Origin: Bacillota bacterium
GTDB lineage: Bacteria > Bacillota > Sulfobacillia > JAJZIM01 > JAJZBP01
Direction of reading: 5' to 3'
Assembly: GCA_021798855.1 (NCBI GenBank)
Contig: JAJZBP010000044.1
Location: 1-11,981 of the forward strand
DNA length: 11,981 nucleotides
The notes under the pieces are model-generated. The model saw only the letters and a list, made by a program, of their open reading frames with translations. It was not told where the DNA came from and did no database searches. The translations under genes were made by a program, and so were the position numbers. Below are positions 1 to 6,449 of this stretch, piece after piece; position 1 is the stretch's first letter; each line of letters starts with the position of its first letter.

Positions 1-924
1 GATTGGTTCGTGCCGTCGGTGCTGGCGGACGAAAAGGCCGGGGTGCTGCTTCCGGCGGACTATCCCGGGGATCTCTTCCACCCCAACCGGCCGATCACCC
101 GGGCGGAAATGGCGGTTCTCGCCGCCCGCGCCCTGCGGGAAACGGGACTGCCGGCGGACATGGGCAACATTGCCGCGCTTCAGGAACTGAACATGACGGC
201 AAATACTCAGACCGCGTTTTACCACCTGCCGATATCAACTAGCTATAAGCCCGCCACCTTCTCCGATCTGCCGACGGCGGCGCCCAACCACGCGCTGCTC
301 ACCTTGGCGGCGCAATACGGCATCGTCACCGGTTTTCCGGACGGCACCTTCCGGCCGAACCAGGGCGGGACCCGCGCCCAGGCCGTGGCCATCCTGATGC
401 GCCTGCTGAACGAGGCCGGGGGAACGCCCCTCAAGCACCGGGATCTGATGAACCTGGTGACCAAGGAAGACTACGCCGCGGGTGACGCGGCGGTGGCCAC
501 CGGGTACAAAGGTCCCATGGGCAGCACCTTCCCGACCTTCGACGACGCCCTCAACGCCCTCCTCCATAACAAAGAGGGGAAGTACGTCACGCCGGACTAC
601 TACAACTCGCTGGCCGAGACCATGTCCAACTATGCCTACATCGGCCATTGCAGGCAGATGTTCGACCGGGTGCTGGGGAGTGGTGGGATTCCCTTGGGTG
701 TGCACATCATGTTCGCCAACGGCCGGGTGGCCGAGGCCCAAGAGTTCAGCCGGTTCTCCAGCGGGGACACTGCGACTACCTTGCTTTATCTAGTCCACGA
801 CGCTTTAGGTGCATGGTTGATTTCTGCCGCCGTGCCGTTGGGTAGAGCCGCGCCGCCTTGGTACACAGGCCGATGCGCCGCCCGGAGCCGGCTCACCGGC
901 ACCTGCGCGACCCTGTCCAACTGA
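1..924 (+). CDS. S-layer homology (SLH) domain protein, 3' part
   Basis: The frame is open from the first base, so the true start lies upstream. Two SLH repeats are visible. The first, about residues 1-45 of the fragment, has G-D-L-F-H-P-N and I-T-R-A-E. The second, about residues 87-136, has F-S-D-L, G-I-V-T-G-F-P-D-G-T-F-R-P-N and T-R-A-Q-A. SLH repeats bind pyruvylated secondary cell-wall polymer, so the protein should sit on the outer cell surface. About 170 residues after the repeats match nothing I recognise; they include an aromatic stretch near Y-Y-N-S-L and N-Y-A-Y-I-G-H. The last 50 or so codons (from about 770) use unusually many A/T-rich codons (cta, tta, aga, aca), read like low-complexity sequence, and may reflect a frameshift or a junction. 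The secreted-protein gene begins 41 bases after the stop, probably in the same operon. The SLH call is firm; the role of the rest is unknown. Confidence 0.85.
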   Translation, partial: DWFVPSVLADEKAGVLLPADYPGDLFHPNRPITRAEMAVLAARALRETGLPADMGNIAALQELNMTANTQTAFYHLPISTSYKPATFSDLPTAAPNHALLTLAAQYGIVTGFPDGTFRPNQGGTRAQAVAILMRLLNEAGGTPLKHRDLMNLVTKEDYAAGDAAVATGYKGPMGSTFPTFDDALNALLHNKEGKYVTPDYYNSLAETMSNYAYIGHCRQMFDRVLGSGGIPLGVHIMFANGRVAEAQEFSRFSSGDTATTLLYLVHDALGAWLISAAVPLGRAAPPWYTGRCAARSRLTGTCATLSN

Positions 925-965
925 ATCACCGCTCATCCGGCGATCATTTTAAGGGAGGTGAGCCG

Positions 966-2291
966 TTGAGCATCGGGAAGGCGGTCGCGGGTTTGGTCCT
1001 GGCCCTGATTCTGTTCCTCCCGCCTGCGGTGGCCCTGGCCAACTACACCAACGGGGGCGGCTACCACGTCAGTTGGAGCGGGGACAACCACATCAGCGTC
1101 TCCGGTCCCGGCGGTTACCACTGGTCGGGCACCGGCGAGCGGCAGGGCAACCACCTGTCCCCGCCGCCGGGGGTGGGGGGAAGCAGCGGAGGCGACAACT
1201 GGGTCGGCTCCCGCGCCTGCACCAGTTGCGGCGGGGGCGGATCGCAACCTGCGCATAATGGTCCCTTCTTCGGCATCGGCGGGCCCAACTCAAAACTCAC
1301 CCAATACAGCCGGCCTGCCGGCATGGACAACCTGACCATCAACGGGTTGACGACGGGCGCCGTGGCGACGGAATTCGCCCAGCCGAGCGATCCCAACGGC
1401 GGCACCATCTCGGCGGTCTGCGCCTGCGGCACCTTCAACAACAACTCCGATCTATTTTCGGCCTTGCAATCGAACGGGGCGCCGACGTTCGACTACAATG
1501 GCCAAACCTACTACGCCGTCACGGCGCTGCTTCCCGGCAACCCGCTGGGGGCGTCTTGGCAAAGCGACCCCGGCACCCTCAATTCCGCGGGCACGGCTCC
1601 CACCGGCACCGTCAACCTGAGCATCCCCGGCTGGGTCGGGGGGGGCGGAGGCGGGGGACGAAACGTTACCAGCGTGACCACCACCTCGCCGCCGCCGGCA
1701 GATCCCTCGGGCAGCCTGGTGTTCACCAGCCCGGCGACCTCGGATCCAACGGCTTCCCCGGTGCTTCTCTTCGAACGGGGGCAGGATTTGGGAGCGCAGG
1801 TGCGACTGGTCGTCCCCTCCGGGGTGACCATCACAAGCGTCACCGGGATGTTGACCATACCCGGCCGGAAGATCAGCGTGGACCAGCAGGGGAATCCCAC
1901 CGACGGCATGGTCAGCCATTCCCTTCCCCTGACCTGGAATGCCTCCGGCGGCGATCTCTACCTGGCGTCGGGGAACTGTGCCGGCGCGGTCATGGAGTGC
2001 TGGCTTTGGAGCCAAGGCCAGGCCCGGGGCTACCGGGTGGACCTTCCCGGAGGGCCGGGCCAAAGCAACGGCTATAACCGGAATACTCCACCGGACAATT
2101 ACGGGGCGTCGGCAAACTATACCGTGAATTTCACCTTCCAGCAGACGACGACCGGTGTCATGGCGAACGGGACGGTTCAGACCTCCACCAGGACGGTCCC
2201 GGCAGTCTACAGCGGCACGGCGGTTGGCCATTTCGCCGTCGGCGGGGATACCTATTGGATTCAGCCCATCCCGGTCCCATCCGGTGGTTAG
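966..2291 (+). CDS. Secreted glycine-rich protein of unknown family
   Basis: I do not recognise this family. The TTG start at 966 is chosen because a near-consensus SD (GGGAGGTG, 953-960) precedes it and a clean signal peptide follows. That peptide has Lys5, a hydrophobic core at residues 8-18 and an A-L-A cleavage site at 23-25. The frame stays open upstream to 858, but those residues look non-coding. The 441-aa product has a Gly/Ser/His/Trp-rich N-terminal part (26-100) and six cysteines (85, 88, 152, 154, 338, 345) that could form disulfides outside the cell. A run of seven glycines at 225-231 is followed by a Thr/Ser/Pro linker (237-262). The C-terminal part (263-441) alternates hydrophobic and polar residues, suggesting a beta-sandwich. 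It lies between an SLH protein and pilin-like/CpaB-like genes, so a surface or appendage-associated protein (adhesin or tip protein) is plausible but inferred. Confidence 0.75.
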   Translation: MSIGKAVAGLVLALILFLPPAVALANYTNGGGYHVSWSGDNHISVSGPGGYHWSGTGERQGNHLSPPPGVGGSSGGDNWVGSRACTSCGGGGSQPAHNGPFFGIGGPNSKLTQYSRPAGMDNLTINGLTTGAVATEFAQPSDPNGGTISAVCACGTFNNNSDLFSALQSNGAPTFDYNGQTYYAVTALLPGNPLGASWQSDPGTLNSAGTAPTGTVNLSIPGWVGGGGGGGRNVTSVTTTSPPPADPSGSLVFTSPATSDPTASPVLLFERGQDLGAQVRLVVPSGVTITSVTGMLTIPGRKISVDQQGNPTDGMVSHSLPLTWNASGGDLYLASGNCAGAVMECWLWSQGQARGYRVDLPGGPGQSNGYNRNTPPDNYGASANYTVNFTFQQTTTGVMANGTVQTSTRTVPAVYSGTAVGHFAVGGDTYWIQPIPVPSGG

Positions 2292-2361
2292 GGGGTGGGT
2301 GACGGGAAGGAACTTGTTTTCCGGGCAACGCGGGTTTGGCGGGGACTTTTGACCTGGGGAG

Positions 2362-3120
2362 ATGATGTGGTTGCGCGTTATGCGTGGCGGGAGGGGCGGG
2401 AGTGGGGGAAGGTTTTCCCCGATCGAAGCCTCCGGGGACCGTGCGTCCCCTCCAGCCAGGCACCGGCATCAAAACCGGCCCGGACCACAGATCCAGGCTG
2501 AACGGGGAAGGCTCCGCCCTGCCCTGAGGGAAGAGGCCGGGATCACGGGCATTTTGGGTGAATCGCTCCTCGCCTTTTTCCTGTTGCTTGTCGCCACCGT
2601 GGCGGCCGTCAGTATCGTGCAGGTCAACCACCTGGTGGTCCAAAGGATTCTCCTGCGGGGCGATCTGGCGGCGGCGTTGCAGGCGGCGGCCATCCAACGG
2701 GACACGGTTGCGGAACAAGTCGGCCAATATGCCGTCATCCCTCCGGTTTCCGCCAAAAACGCCTTCCTCACCGCCCTGCGGGCGGATCTTCAGACCAACT
2801 GGAAAAACACGTTCACCGTCTTGGATTTTCGGGTTGTCGAACCGCCCCCGTCGCCCTTCTGGTCGTATCCACCGTGGATCACGGTGGCCGGCAACGGCCG
2901 GCAGGCGATCTTTTCCTGCCCTTATCCCGTCGGTAAACCGAAACGGTTTGTTCTCGGCGGTCCGGGGGTCTTCGCCGCGATCTCGGTTCCAATTTCGGTG
3001 GCGGCGTGGAAAGGCTGGCGGTTTGCGCCGTTGCCGCAAACAATAGTCGTTTGCAGGGCGGTTCAGTCCCCCGTCTACGACGGACGGGTGGGTTCCTGGG
3101 CCGGGTCGGGTACGGGATAG
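2362..3120 (+). CDS. Single-pass pilin/TadE-like membrane protein
   Basis: The reading frame carries one strong hydrophobic segment at residues 67-87, preceded by a charged stretch with R-E-E-A-G. An amphipathic, alanine-rich region follows (about 95-125), then a region of mixed polar and hydrophobic character. This is the layout of TadE/TadG or pseudopilin proteins of Tad/Flp-type pili, but no diagnostic motif clinches it. The start is uncertain. ATG at 2362 or 2365 and TTG at 2371 all follow GGGGAG (2356-2361), and TTG 2371 has the best spacing (9). The first 50 residues are Arg/Gly/Pro-rich and unconvincing, so translation may begin later. The C-terminus is also doubtful: another frame stays open past the stop at 3120 to 3242 and reads plausibly, suggesting a frameshift near 3065-3118. 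The CpaB-like gene that follows supports a pilus-assembly role. Confidence 0.55.
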   Translation: MMWLRVMRGGRGGSGGRFSPIEASGDRASPPARHRHQNRPGPQIQAERGRLRPALREEAGITGILGESLLAFFLLLVATVAAVSIVQVNHLVVQRILLRGDLAAALQAAAIQRDTVAEQVGQYAVIPPVSAKNAFLTALRADLQTNWKNTFTVLDFRVVEPPPSPFWSYPPWITVAGNGRQAIFSCPYPVGKPKRFVLGGPGVFAAISVPISVAAWKGWRFAPLPQTIVVCRAVQSPVYDGRVGSWAGSGTG

Positions 3121-3192
3121 ATATCGAATATTGGAATGCGGATGAGCCTTATCGGGTGGTGTACCGAAACGTGAATCCGGTCAAATTGATCA

Positions 3193-3236
3193 CCGTCCAT
3201 TCCCCGGCGCCCACCATGGCGCCGGGGAATGGACGG
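3193..3236 (+). terminator. Perfect 19-bp inverted repeat, likely terminator or attenuator
   Basis: Arm 3193-3211 (CCGTCCATTCCCCGGCGCC) and arm 3218-3236 are exact reverse complements around a 6-base loop (CACCAT). A short T-run (CTTT) follows on the + strand. The stem is GC-rich and should fold very stably in RNA. Its place, after the pilin-like gene and 10 bases before the SD of the CpaB-like gene, suits an intrinsic terminator or a processing/attenuation hairpin within the operon. The weak T-tract lowers confidence in efficient termination. Confidence 0.65.
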
Positions 3237-3264
3237 CTTTGACCTCGGGAGGAGGTTGTCGGCT

Positions 3265-3897
3265 TTGAAAATCCGTTGGCGGCTGATCGCCGGCTTGGCC
3301 ATCCTTGCGGCCTCGGTCGGATTCTTCGCCCTGTGGTCGGCCAGAACCGAAGCCGTGGTCCGCCCGGTGGTGGTGGCCATGGTGACCACCGACGTTTCGC
3401 AGGGAGCGATCATTGTCCGGAACGACATTGAGCGGTTGACCCTACCGAAGTTGCTGGCCCCACCCCAAGCCGTGAACTTGGTTCGGACCCAAACGGTCGT
3501 CGGCCAAAGGGCGCTGGTTCCGCTGTTTGCGGGGCAGGTGCTGGTGACGGGTGAGGTGGGAGGGATCGTTCCAGCCGTGGGGAATGTAACTGTAACCATC
3601 CCGGTTTCCCTGGCCACCTTCGGCGGGGCGCAGCCGGGGGATTGGGTATCGGTGGGGGTGTCGTCCGGACCAAGCGGCGCCGCGACCTGGCTATTTGCGG
3701 CACATCCGGTGCGGCTTTTATCCCTGCTGGACGGCTCCGGTCACCCGATGTTCGGGCTTGGGCAGGGGAACGGCGGCGGTGGTTTTCCAGGTGGTGGGTC
3801 CACCCCCTCGGTTGCGGTGCTGGCCATGACGCCGGCCCAAGCATCGCAACTGTTGCCGTATCAGGGTGCGGGCAATTTGGAACTGCGGGTGGATTAG
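3265..3897 (+). CDS. CpaB/RcpC-like SAF-domain pilus assembly protein
   Basis: This 210-aa protein has a short basic N-terminus, one membrane-spanning segment (about residues 7-24), then an SAF-type domain (about 34-100). The SAF features are a hydrophobic strand, the V-S-Q-G-A-I-I segment (periodic 'aG..I...d' pattern), N-D-I-E at 53-56, V-V-G-Q-R-A at 78-83 and the F-A-G-Q-V-L strand. This is the layout of CpaB/RcpC, which sits at the envelope in Tad/Flp pilus systems. A second beta-rich part (101-151) includes G-D-W-V-S-V. A Gly-rich loop (167-178) precedes a final A-M-T-P-A-Q-A segment typical of the CpaB C-terminal region. TTG 3265 is preferred over ATG 3229 because GGGAGGAGG (3247-3255) ends 9 bases before it, while 3229 lies inside the upstream hairpin. 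It is shorter than many CpaB proteins (often about 250-300 aa). Confidence 0.75.
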   Translation: MKIRWRLIAGLAILAASVGFFALWSARTEAVVRPVVVAMVTTDVSQGAIIVRNDIERLTLPKLLAPPQAVNLVRTQTVVGQRALVPLFAGQVLVTGEVGGIVPAVGNVTVTIPVSLATFGGAQPGDWVSVGVSSGPSGAATWLFAAHPVRLLSLLDGSGHPMFGLGQGNGGGGFPGGGSTPSVAVLAMTPAQASQLLPYQGAGNLELRVD

Positions 3898-3922
3898 GAG
3901 ATGTTTTTACGAAGGAAAAAGG

Positions 3923-4042
3923 ATGGACCCGGCGAAGGTTTTGGGCGCCTTGATCCTCACCATGTCGGCCGCCGTGTGGCGGCACCTTGGTGACGACAAG
4001 CGGCAACCGCGAAAGGAGATAAAAAATGGCTTTTTGGGATGA
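3923..4042 (+). CDS. Possible 39-aa membrane peptide
   Basis: This short frame follows a good SD (GAAGGA, 3911-3916, spacing 6) and starts with ATG. The product begins M-D-P-A-K, has a hydrophobic stretch at about residues 5-19 (V-L-G-A-L-I-L-T-M-S-A-A-V-W), and ends in a basic tail. Its stop lies 17 bases inside the next gene (which starts at 4026), so translation could be coupled. A perfect 6-bp GC stem with a 4-base loop (3968-3983) lies inside it. I know no homologue. It may be a real small membrane protein or a leader peptide for the PC4-like gene. Start context is the main support. Confidence 0.4.
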   Translation: MDPAKVLGALILTMSAAVWRHLGDDKRQPRKEIKNGFLG

Positions 4043-4253
4043 GGAAAAGACGATGGGTGAGGTTCCCAAAGGACGGGACGTGGTTCAGGTCAGGCTGGTT
4101 TCCCGGCGCGGGAAACGGTACGTGGACGTTCGATCTTTTTGGGAAGACGGAAATGGTGAGCGCAAGCCCGGCAAGGGGATCGCGCTGCCCAACGAGATTG
4201 CCGGCCGGGTGGCGGATTTGATCAAAGAAGCTGCGAAGTTGGCGGAGGAATGA
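4026..4253 (+). CDS. PC4-like (YdbC-type) single-strand DNA-binding protein
   Basis: The 75-aa product shows the PC4 domain pattern. A strand carries K-R-Y-V-D-V-R-S-F-W, followed by an acidic turn (E-D-G-N-G-E). Then come K-P-G-K-G-I-A-L-P and a C-terminal helix (I-A-G-R-V-A-D-L-I-K-E-A). In eukaryotic PC4 and Bacillota YdbC-type proteins this fold dimerises and binds single-stranded nucleic acid through its beta surface. The length fits a minimal bacterial PC4 protein. AAAGGAG at 4012-4018 with 7-base spacing fixes the ATG. Its position directly after pilus-like genes is unexplained; it may only be the last gene of the transcript. The cellular role of bacterial PC4 proteins is poorly known, so the function here is inferred from fold only. 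Confidence 0.75.
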   Translation: MAFWDEEKTMGEVPKGRDVVQVRLVSRRGKRYVDVRSFWEDGNGERKPGKGIALPNEIAGRVADLIKEAAKLAEE

Positions 4254-4294
4254 GCCGCCGCGGGCAAACCGGCAAATAAATGGAGGGGAAAAAC

Positions 4295-4342
4295 GTGGAT
4301 TGTCGAACTCTTAGGCAGGAAAAATCGGCCATGGAGGAGTGA
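4295..4342 (+). CDS. Possible 15-codon leader ORF upstream of the M23 peptidase
   Basis: GTG at 4295 follows GGAGGGG (4282-4288) with 6-base spacing and encodes MDCRTLRQEKSAMEE before a TGA. The SD of the peptidase gene (GGAGGAG, 4333-4339) lies in its last codons, and the peptidase GTG is 9 bases after its stop in the same frame. This would allow translational coupling. It could instead be the former N-terminus of the peptidase, now cut off by the stop. Evidence is start context only. Confidence 0.25.
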   Translation: MDCRTLRQEKSAMEE

Positions 4343-4351
4343 GCGGGCCTG

Positions 4352-5554
4352 GTGCGCAGACGCCGGTGTCTTCCCGAAGAGCGAAGTTTTGCCGGGGGAT
4401 TGTCGGACCGGCGCTGTGCATTCGGCCCGATCCTCACCTTGGGTTTGGTTTTATTGTTCTCCGTTGTGTTCGCGGGGCAAGGGTTCGCCATGACCCTGCA
4501 GCAGGCACAGCAACAACAACAACAGTTGCAGGAAAAGATCGACCAGTCCCAAGCTGGGCTGAATGCGTCCAAGGCGCGGGCGGCGGCGGCCCTCGAGCGG
4601 CTGAACGCCGACAACCAAGCCCTCGGGGTGATCGCCGGCAGTCTATCCGTCCTGAGCGGCAAAGAAGCGGTGACCCGTGGTGACCTGCGGCAAATCGAGG
4701 CTGAACTGGTCGTTTTGCGGGCGGAACTGAACACGCGGCAGGTTGCTTTGGGCAGGCGGTTGCGGGCCATTTTCGAATACGGGAACGTTGGTTATCTGAA
4801 CGTCCTTCTGGGAGCCAACAGTTTCGGCGACTTCCTGACCAGGTTTTACTACCTGCGGCAAATCGTCGCTGGTGACGTGACCCTTCTCCACGTGGTTCAG
4901 ACCCAACGCAACGCCACGGTGCGCAAAGAAGCAAGTCTCACGGCCGTGCAGAGCCGGCTGCGCGGTTTGATTAGACAGGACCTGGGGCAGGAGAATTTGG
5001 CGGCCGCCAAGGTTGCCGATCGCCGCCGGATTGTGGCAACTCTGGAGAACGACGTCGCCGCGCGCCGGGCGGCCATTCAACAATTGGAGGAAGCCCAGGC
5101 CCAGGTGACTGCCATCATCAGCCAGCTTCAAGGTTCCAGTGGGACGGCGGCATCCCTGGCGAACATTCATTTCATTTGGCCGGCCAAGGCCGTGATTACT
5201 CGACCGTTCGGTGAAAACTATGATCCGGTCCTCAAGAAAATGGAGTTTCACAGCGGCATAGACATCGGCGTCTGGTATGGGACCACCGTCGTGGCGGCGG
5301 CGGCGGGAAAGGTGATCTATGCCGGTTGGATCATCGGTTACGGGAATACGGTGATCCTGGACAACGGGAACGGCGTCACCACTTTATATGCCCACGCCGA
5401 GAAGATCCTGGTGCATAAGGGCGACCAGGTGGCTCAGGGACAGCCCATAACTTTGGCGGGGGCCACGGGTTACGCCACCGGTCCCCACCTCCATTTCGAG
5501 ATCCGGTTGAACAATGTGCCGGTCAATCCAATCCTCTATTTACCTCCGCAATGA
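4352..5554 (+). CDS. PcsB/EnvC-like M23 (LytM) murein endopeptidase
   Basis: This is a 400-aa secreted or membrane-anchored peptidoglycan hydrolase. The N-terminus is basic with a hydrophobic segment at about 25-41 (signal peptide or anchor; possible cleavage after G-F-A at 46). A glutamine-rich coiled coil follows from about residue 48, encoded partly by a CAA/CAG run. The coiled coil contains the PcsB-type segment Y-G-N-V-G-Y-L-N-V-L-L-G-A-N-S-F-G-D-F-L (from about 147), then a second helical stretch to about 265. The C-terminal LytM domain keeps the full zinc set: H300-x3-D304, H348 in Y-A-H-A, and H379-x-H381 in H-L-H-F-E. An active D,D- or cross-bridge-cleaving endopeptidase is therefore expected. 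Relatives with this coiled coil are controlled by FtsEX in division or elongation, but no ftsEX is in view. GTG 4352 is chosen from SD GGAGGAG, although its spacing of 12 is long. It converges with the deacetylase, with 22 bases between stops. Confidence 0.9.
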   Translation: MRRRRCLPEERSFAGGLSDRRCAFGPILTLGLVLLFSVVFAGQGFAMTLQQAQQQQQQLQEKIDQSQAGLNASKARAAAALERLNADNQALGVIAGSLSVLSGKEAVTRGDLRQIEAELVVLRAELNTRQVALGRRLRAIFEYGNVGYLNVLLGANSFGDFLTRFYYLRQIVAGDVTLLHVVQTQRNATVRKEASLTAVQSRLRGLIRQDLGQENLAAAKVADRRRIVATLENDVAARRAAIQQLEEAQAQVTAIISQLQGSSGTAASLANIHFIWPAKAVITRPFGENYDPVLKKMEFHSGIDIGVWYGTTVVAAAAGKVIYAGWIIGYGNTVILDNGNGVTTLYAHAEKILVHKGDQVAQGQPITLAGATGYATGPHLHFEIRLNNVPVNPILYLPPQ

Positions 5555-5576
5555 ATCCTCGGCGGTCCGGTGCCGA

Positions 5577-6338
5577 TCAACCTCCCTGACTCATCTGGAG
5601 CATGCGGGAGACCGTCACCATCCGGTAGCCTTCCTTTTTAAGAACGGGGAGGATCAGTTCGAGGGCCGCCACCGTGTTTGCCCTGTTGGAACCGCCGCCG
5701 TCGTGGAGAAGAACGATGGACCCTGGTTTGACCTGGGAAAGCACGCGATTGGCGATGGTCCCCGGTGGGGGACGCCGCCAATCGAAGGAATCCACGGTCC
5801 ATTGGATGGGCGTGAGTCCGGCCTGTTCAACCGCCCGCAGGGAGGAGGCGTTATATTTTCCATAGGGGTAACGGAAAAGCGTCGGTTTGACGCCGGTGGC
5901 TTGCTGAATGGCCGCCTGGGCGCTCTCAATGTCCTGACGGGTGACCGTGCTGGAACAATTCCGGCAGTTGAGGTGGCGGAAACCGTGGTTGGCTACCTCG
6001 TTGCCCTGAGCGACGATCCGCTGGGCCAATTGGGGGTATTTGTCGACCATGGAGCCGAGGAGGAAGAAAGTGGCCTGAGCCTGGTTGCGGGCGAGGGTCG
6101 CCAGGATTTGTGGCGTGTAGCGGGGATCGGGGCCGTCGTCGAAGGTCAGGGCGACCAGTTTACTGGTTGTGGATACGTGGGTAACGGGTGCGGATAGGGT
6201 CGGGGGGCGTGGAAGCAAGAAAAAAATAACCAGGAGGCTTGCGGCCACCAGGACCAGGGTCAAACTCAGCGTCCTGAGACCAATGACGATCAAAACCGAT
6301 CGCACCCCCCACGAGAGGGGGTTTATGCGGAGTATCAT
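5577..6338 (-). CDS. Membrane-anchored polysaccharide deacetylase (NodB/CE4 family)
   Basis: The family removes acetyl groups from N-acetylglucosamine or N-acetylmuramic residues of peptidoglycan or exopolysaccharide. The 253-aa product has one N-terminal membrane segment (about 22-42), so the enzyme faces outside. All NodB motifs are present: T-F-D-D-G-P-D (65-71; Asp67 likely base, Asp68 metal ligand), H118-x3-H122 metal ligands, R-Y-P-Y-G (156-160), D-S-F-D-W (183-187), and L-H-D (211-213) with the late catalytic His212. The frame is open to a TTG at 6434, but that start would put the ferredoxin terminator inside the coding region, so ATG 6338 is preferred; it lacks a clear SD. A Cys pair (C125, C128) between motifs is unusual. 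Its convergent neighbour is an M23 hydrolase, consistent with a cell-wall remodelling pair, though they are not co-transcribed. PdaA/PdaB-like sporulation roles cannot be told apart here. Confidence 0.9.
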   Translation of the reverse strand: MILRINPLSWGVRSVLIVIGLRTLSLTLVLVAASLLVIFFLLPRPPTLSAPVTHVSTTSKLVALTFDDGPDPRYTPQILATLARNQAQATFFLLGSMVDKYPQLAQRIVAQGNEVANHGFRHLNCRNCSSTVTRQDIESAQAAIQQATGVKPTLFRYPYGKYNASSLRAVEQAGLTPIQWTVDSFDWRRPPPGTIANRVLSQVKPGSIVLLHDGGGSNRANTVAALELILPVLKKEGYRMVTVSRMLQMSQGG

Positions 6339-6386
6339 CGGGATATGTTGGGCAAATTGAATTACAAGTTGTTGAACTGTTGAACG

Positions 6387-6420
6387 AAAAAGGCGAAGCC
6401 CCCCAACGGGGGACTGCGCC
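6387..6420 (-). terminator. Intrinsic terminator of the ferredoxin gene
   Basis: On the - strand, arms 6420-6408 and 6404-6392 form a 13-position stem with one mismatch and one G-T pair, around a 3-base loop (GTT). Five T follow (6391-6387). It begins 30 bases after the ferredoxin stop. This is a classical Rho-independent terminator and argues against the longer start of the deacetylase gene. Confidence 0.8.
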
Positions 6421-6449
6421 TGATTACTCTCCAAGCCGGGACCGGATGA

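Noticed and set aside
1452..2231. 259-codon open frame on - opposite the secreted protein
   Set aside because: The + frame has an SD, a signal peptide and consistent composition; the antisense frame has none of these.
2295..2501. 68-codon frame after the secreted-protein gene
   Set aside because: It has no SD and no recognisable pattern, and overlaps the pilin-like frame.
5555..5576. Bidirectional terminator between the convergent peptidase and deacetylase genes
   Set aside because: Only a 4-bp stem (CGGC/GCCG) is visible and no T-run follows on either strand.
5514..6197. 227-codon open frame on + opposite the deacetylase
   Set aside because: The - strand frame carries every NodB motif; the + frame is its complement shadow.
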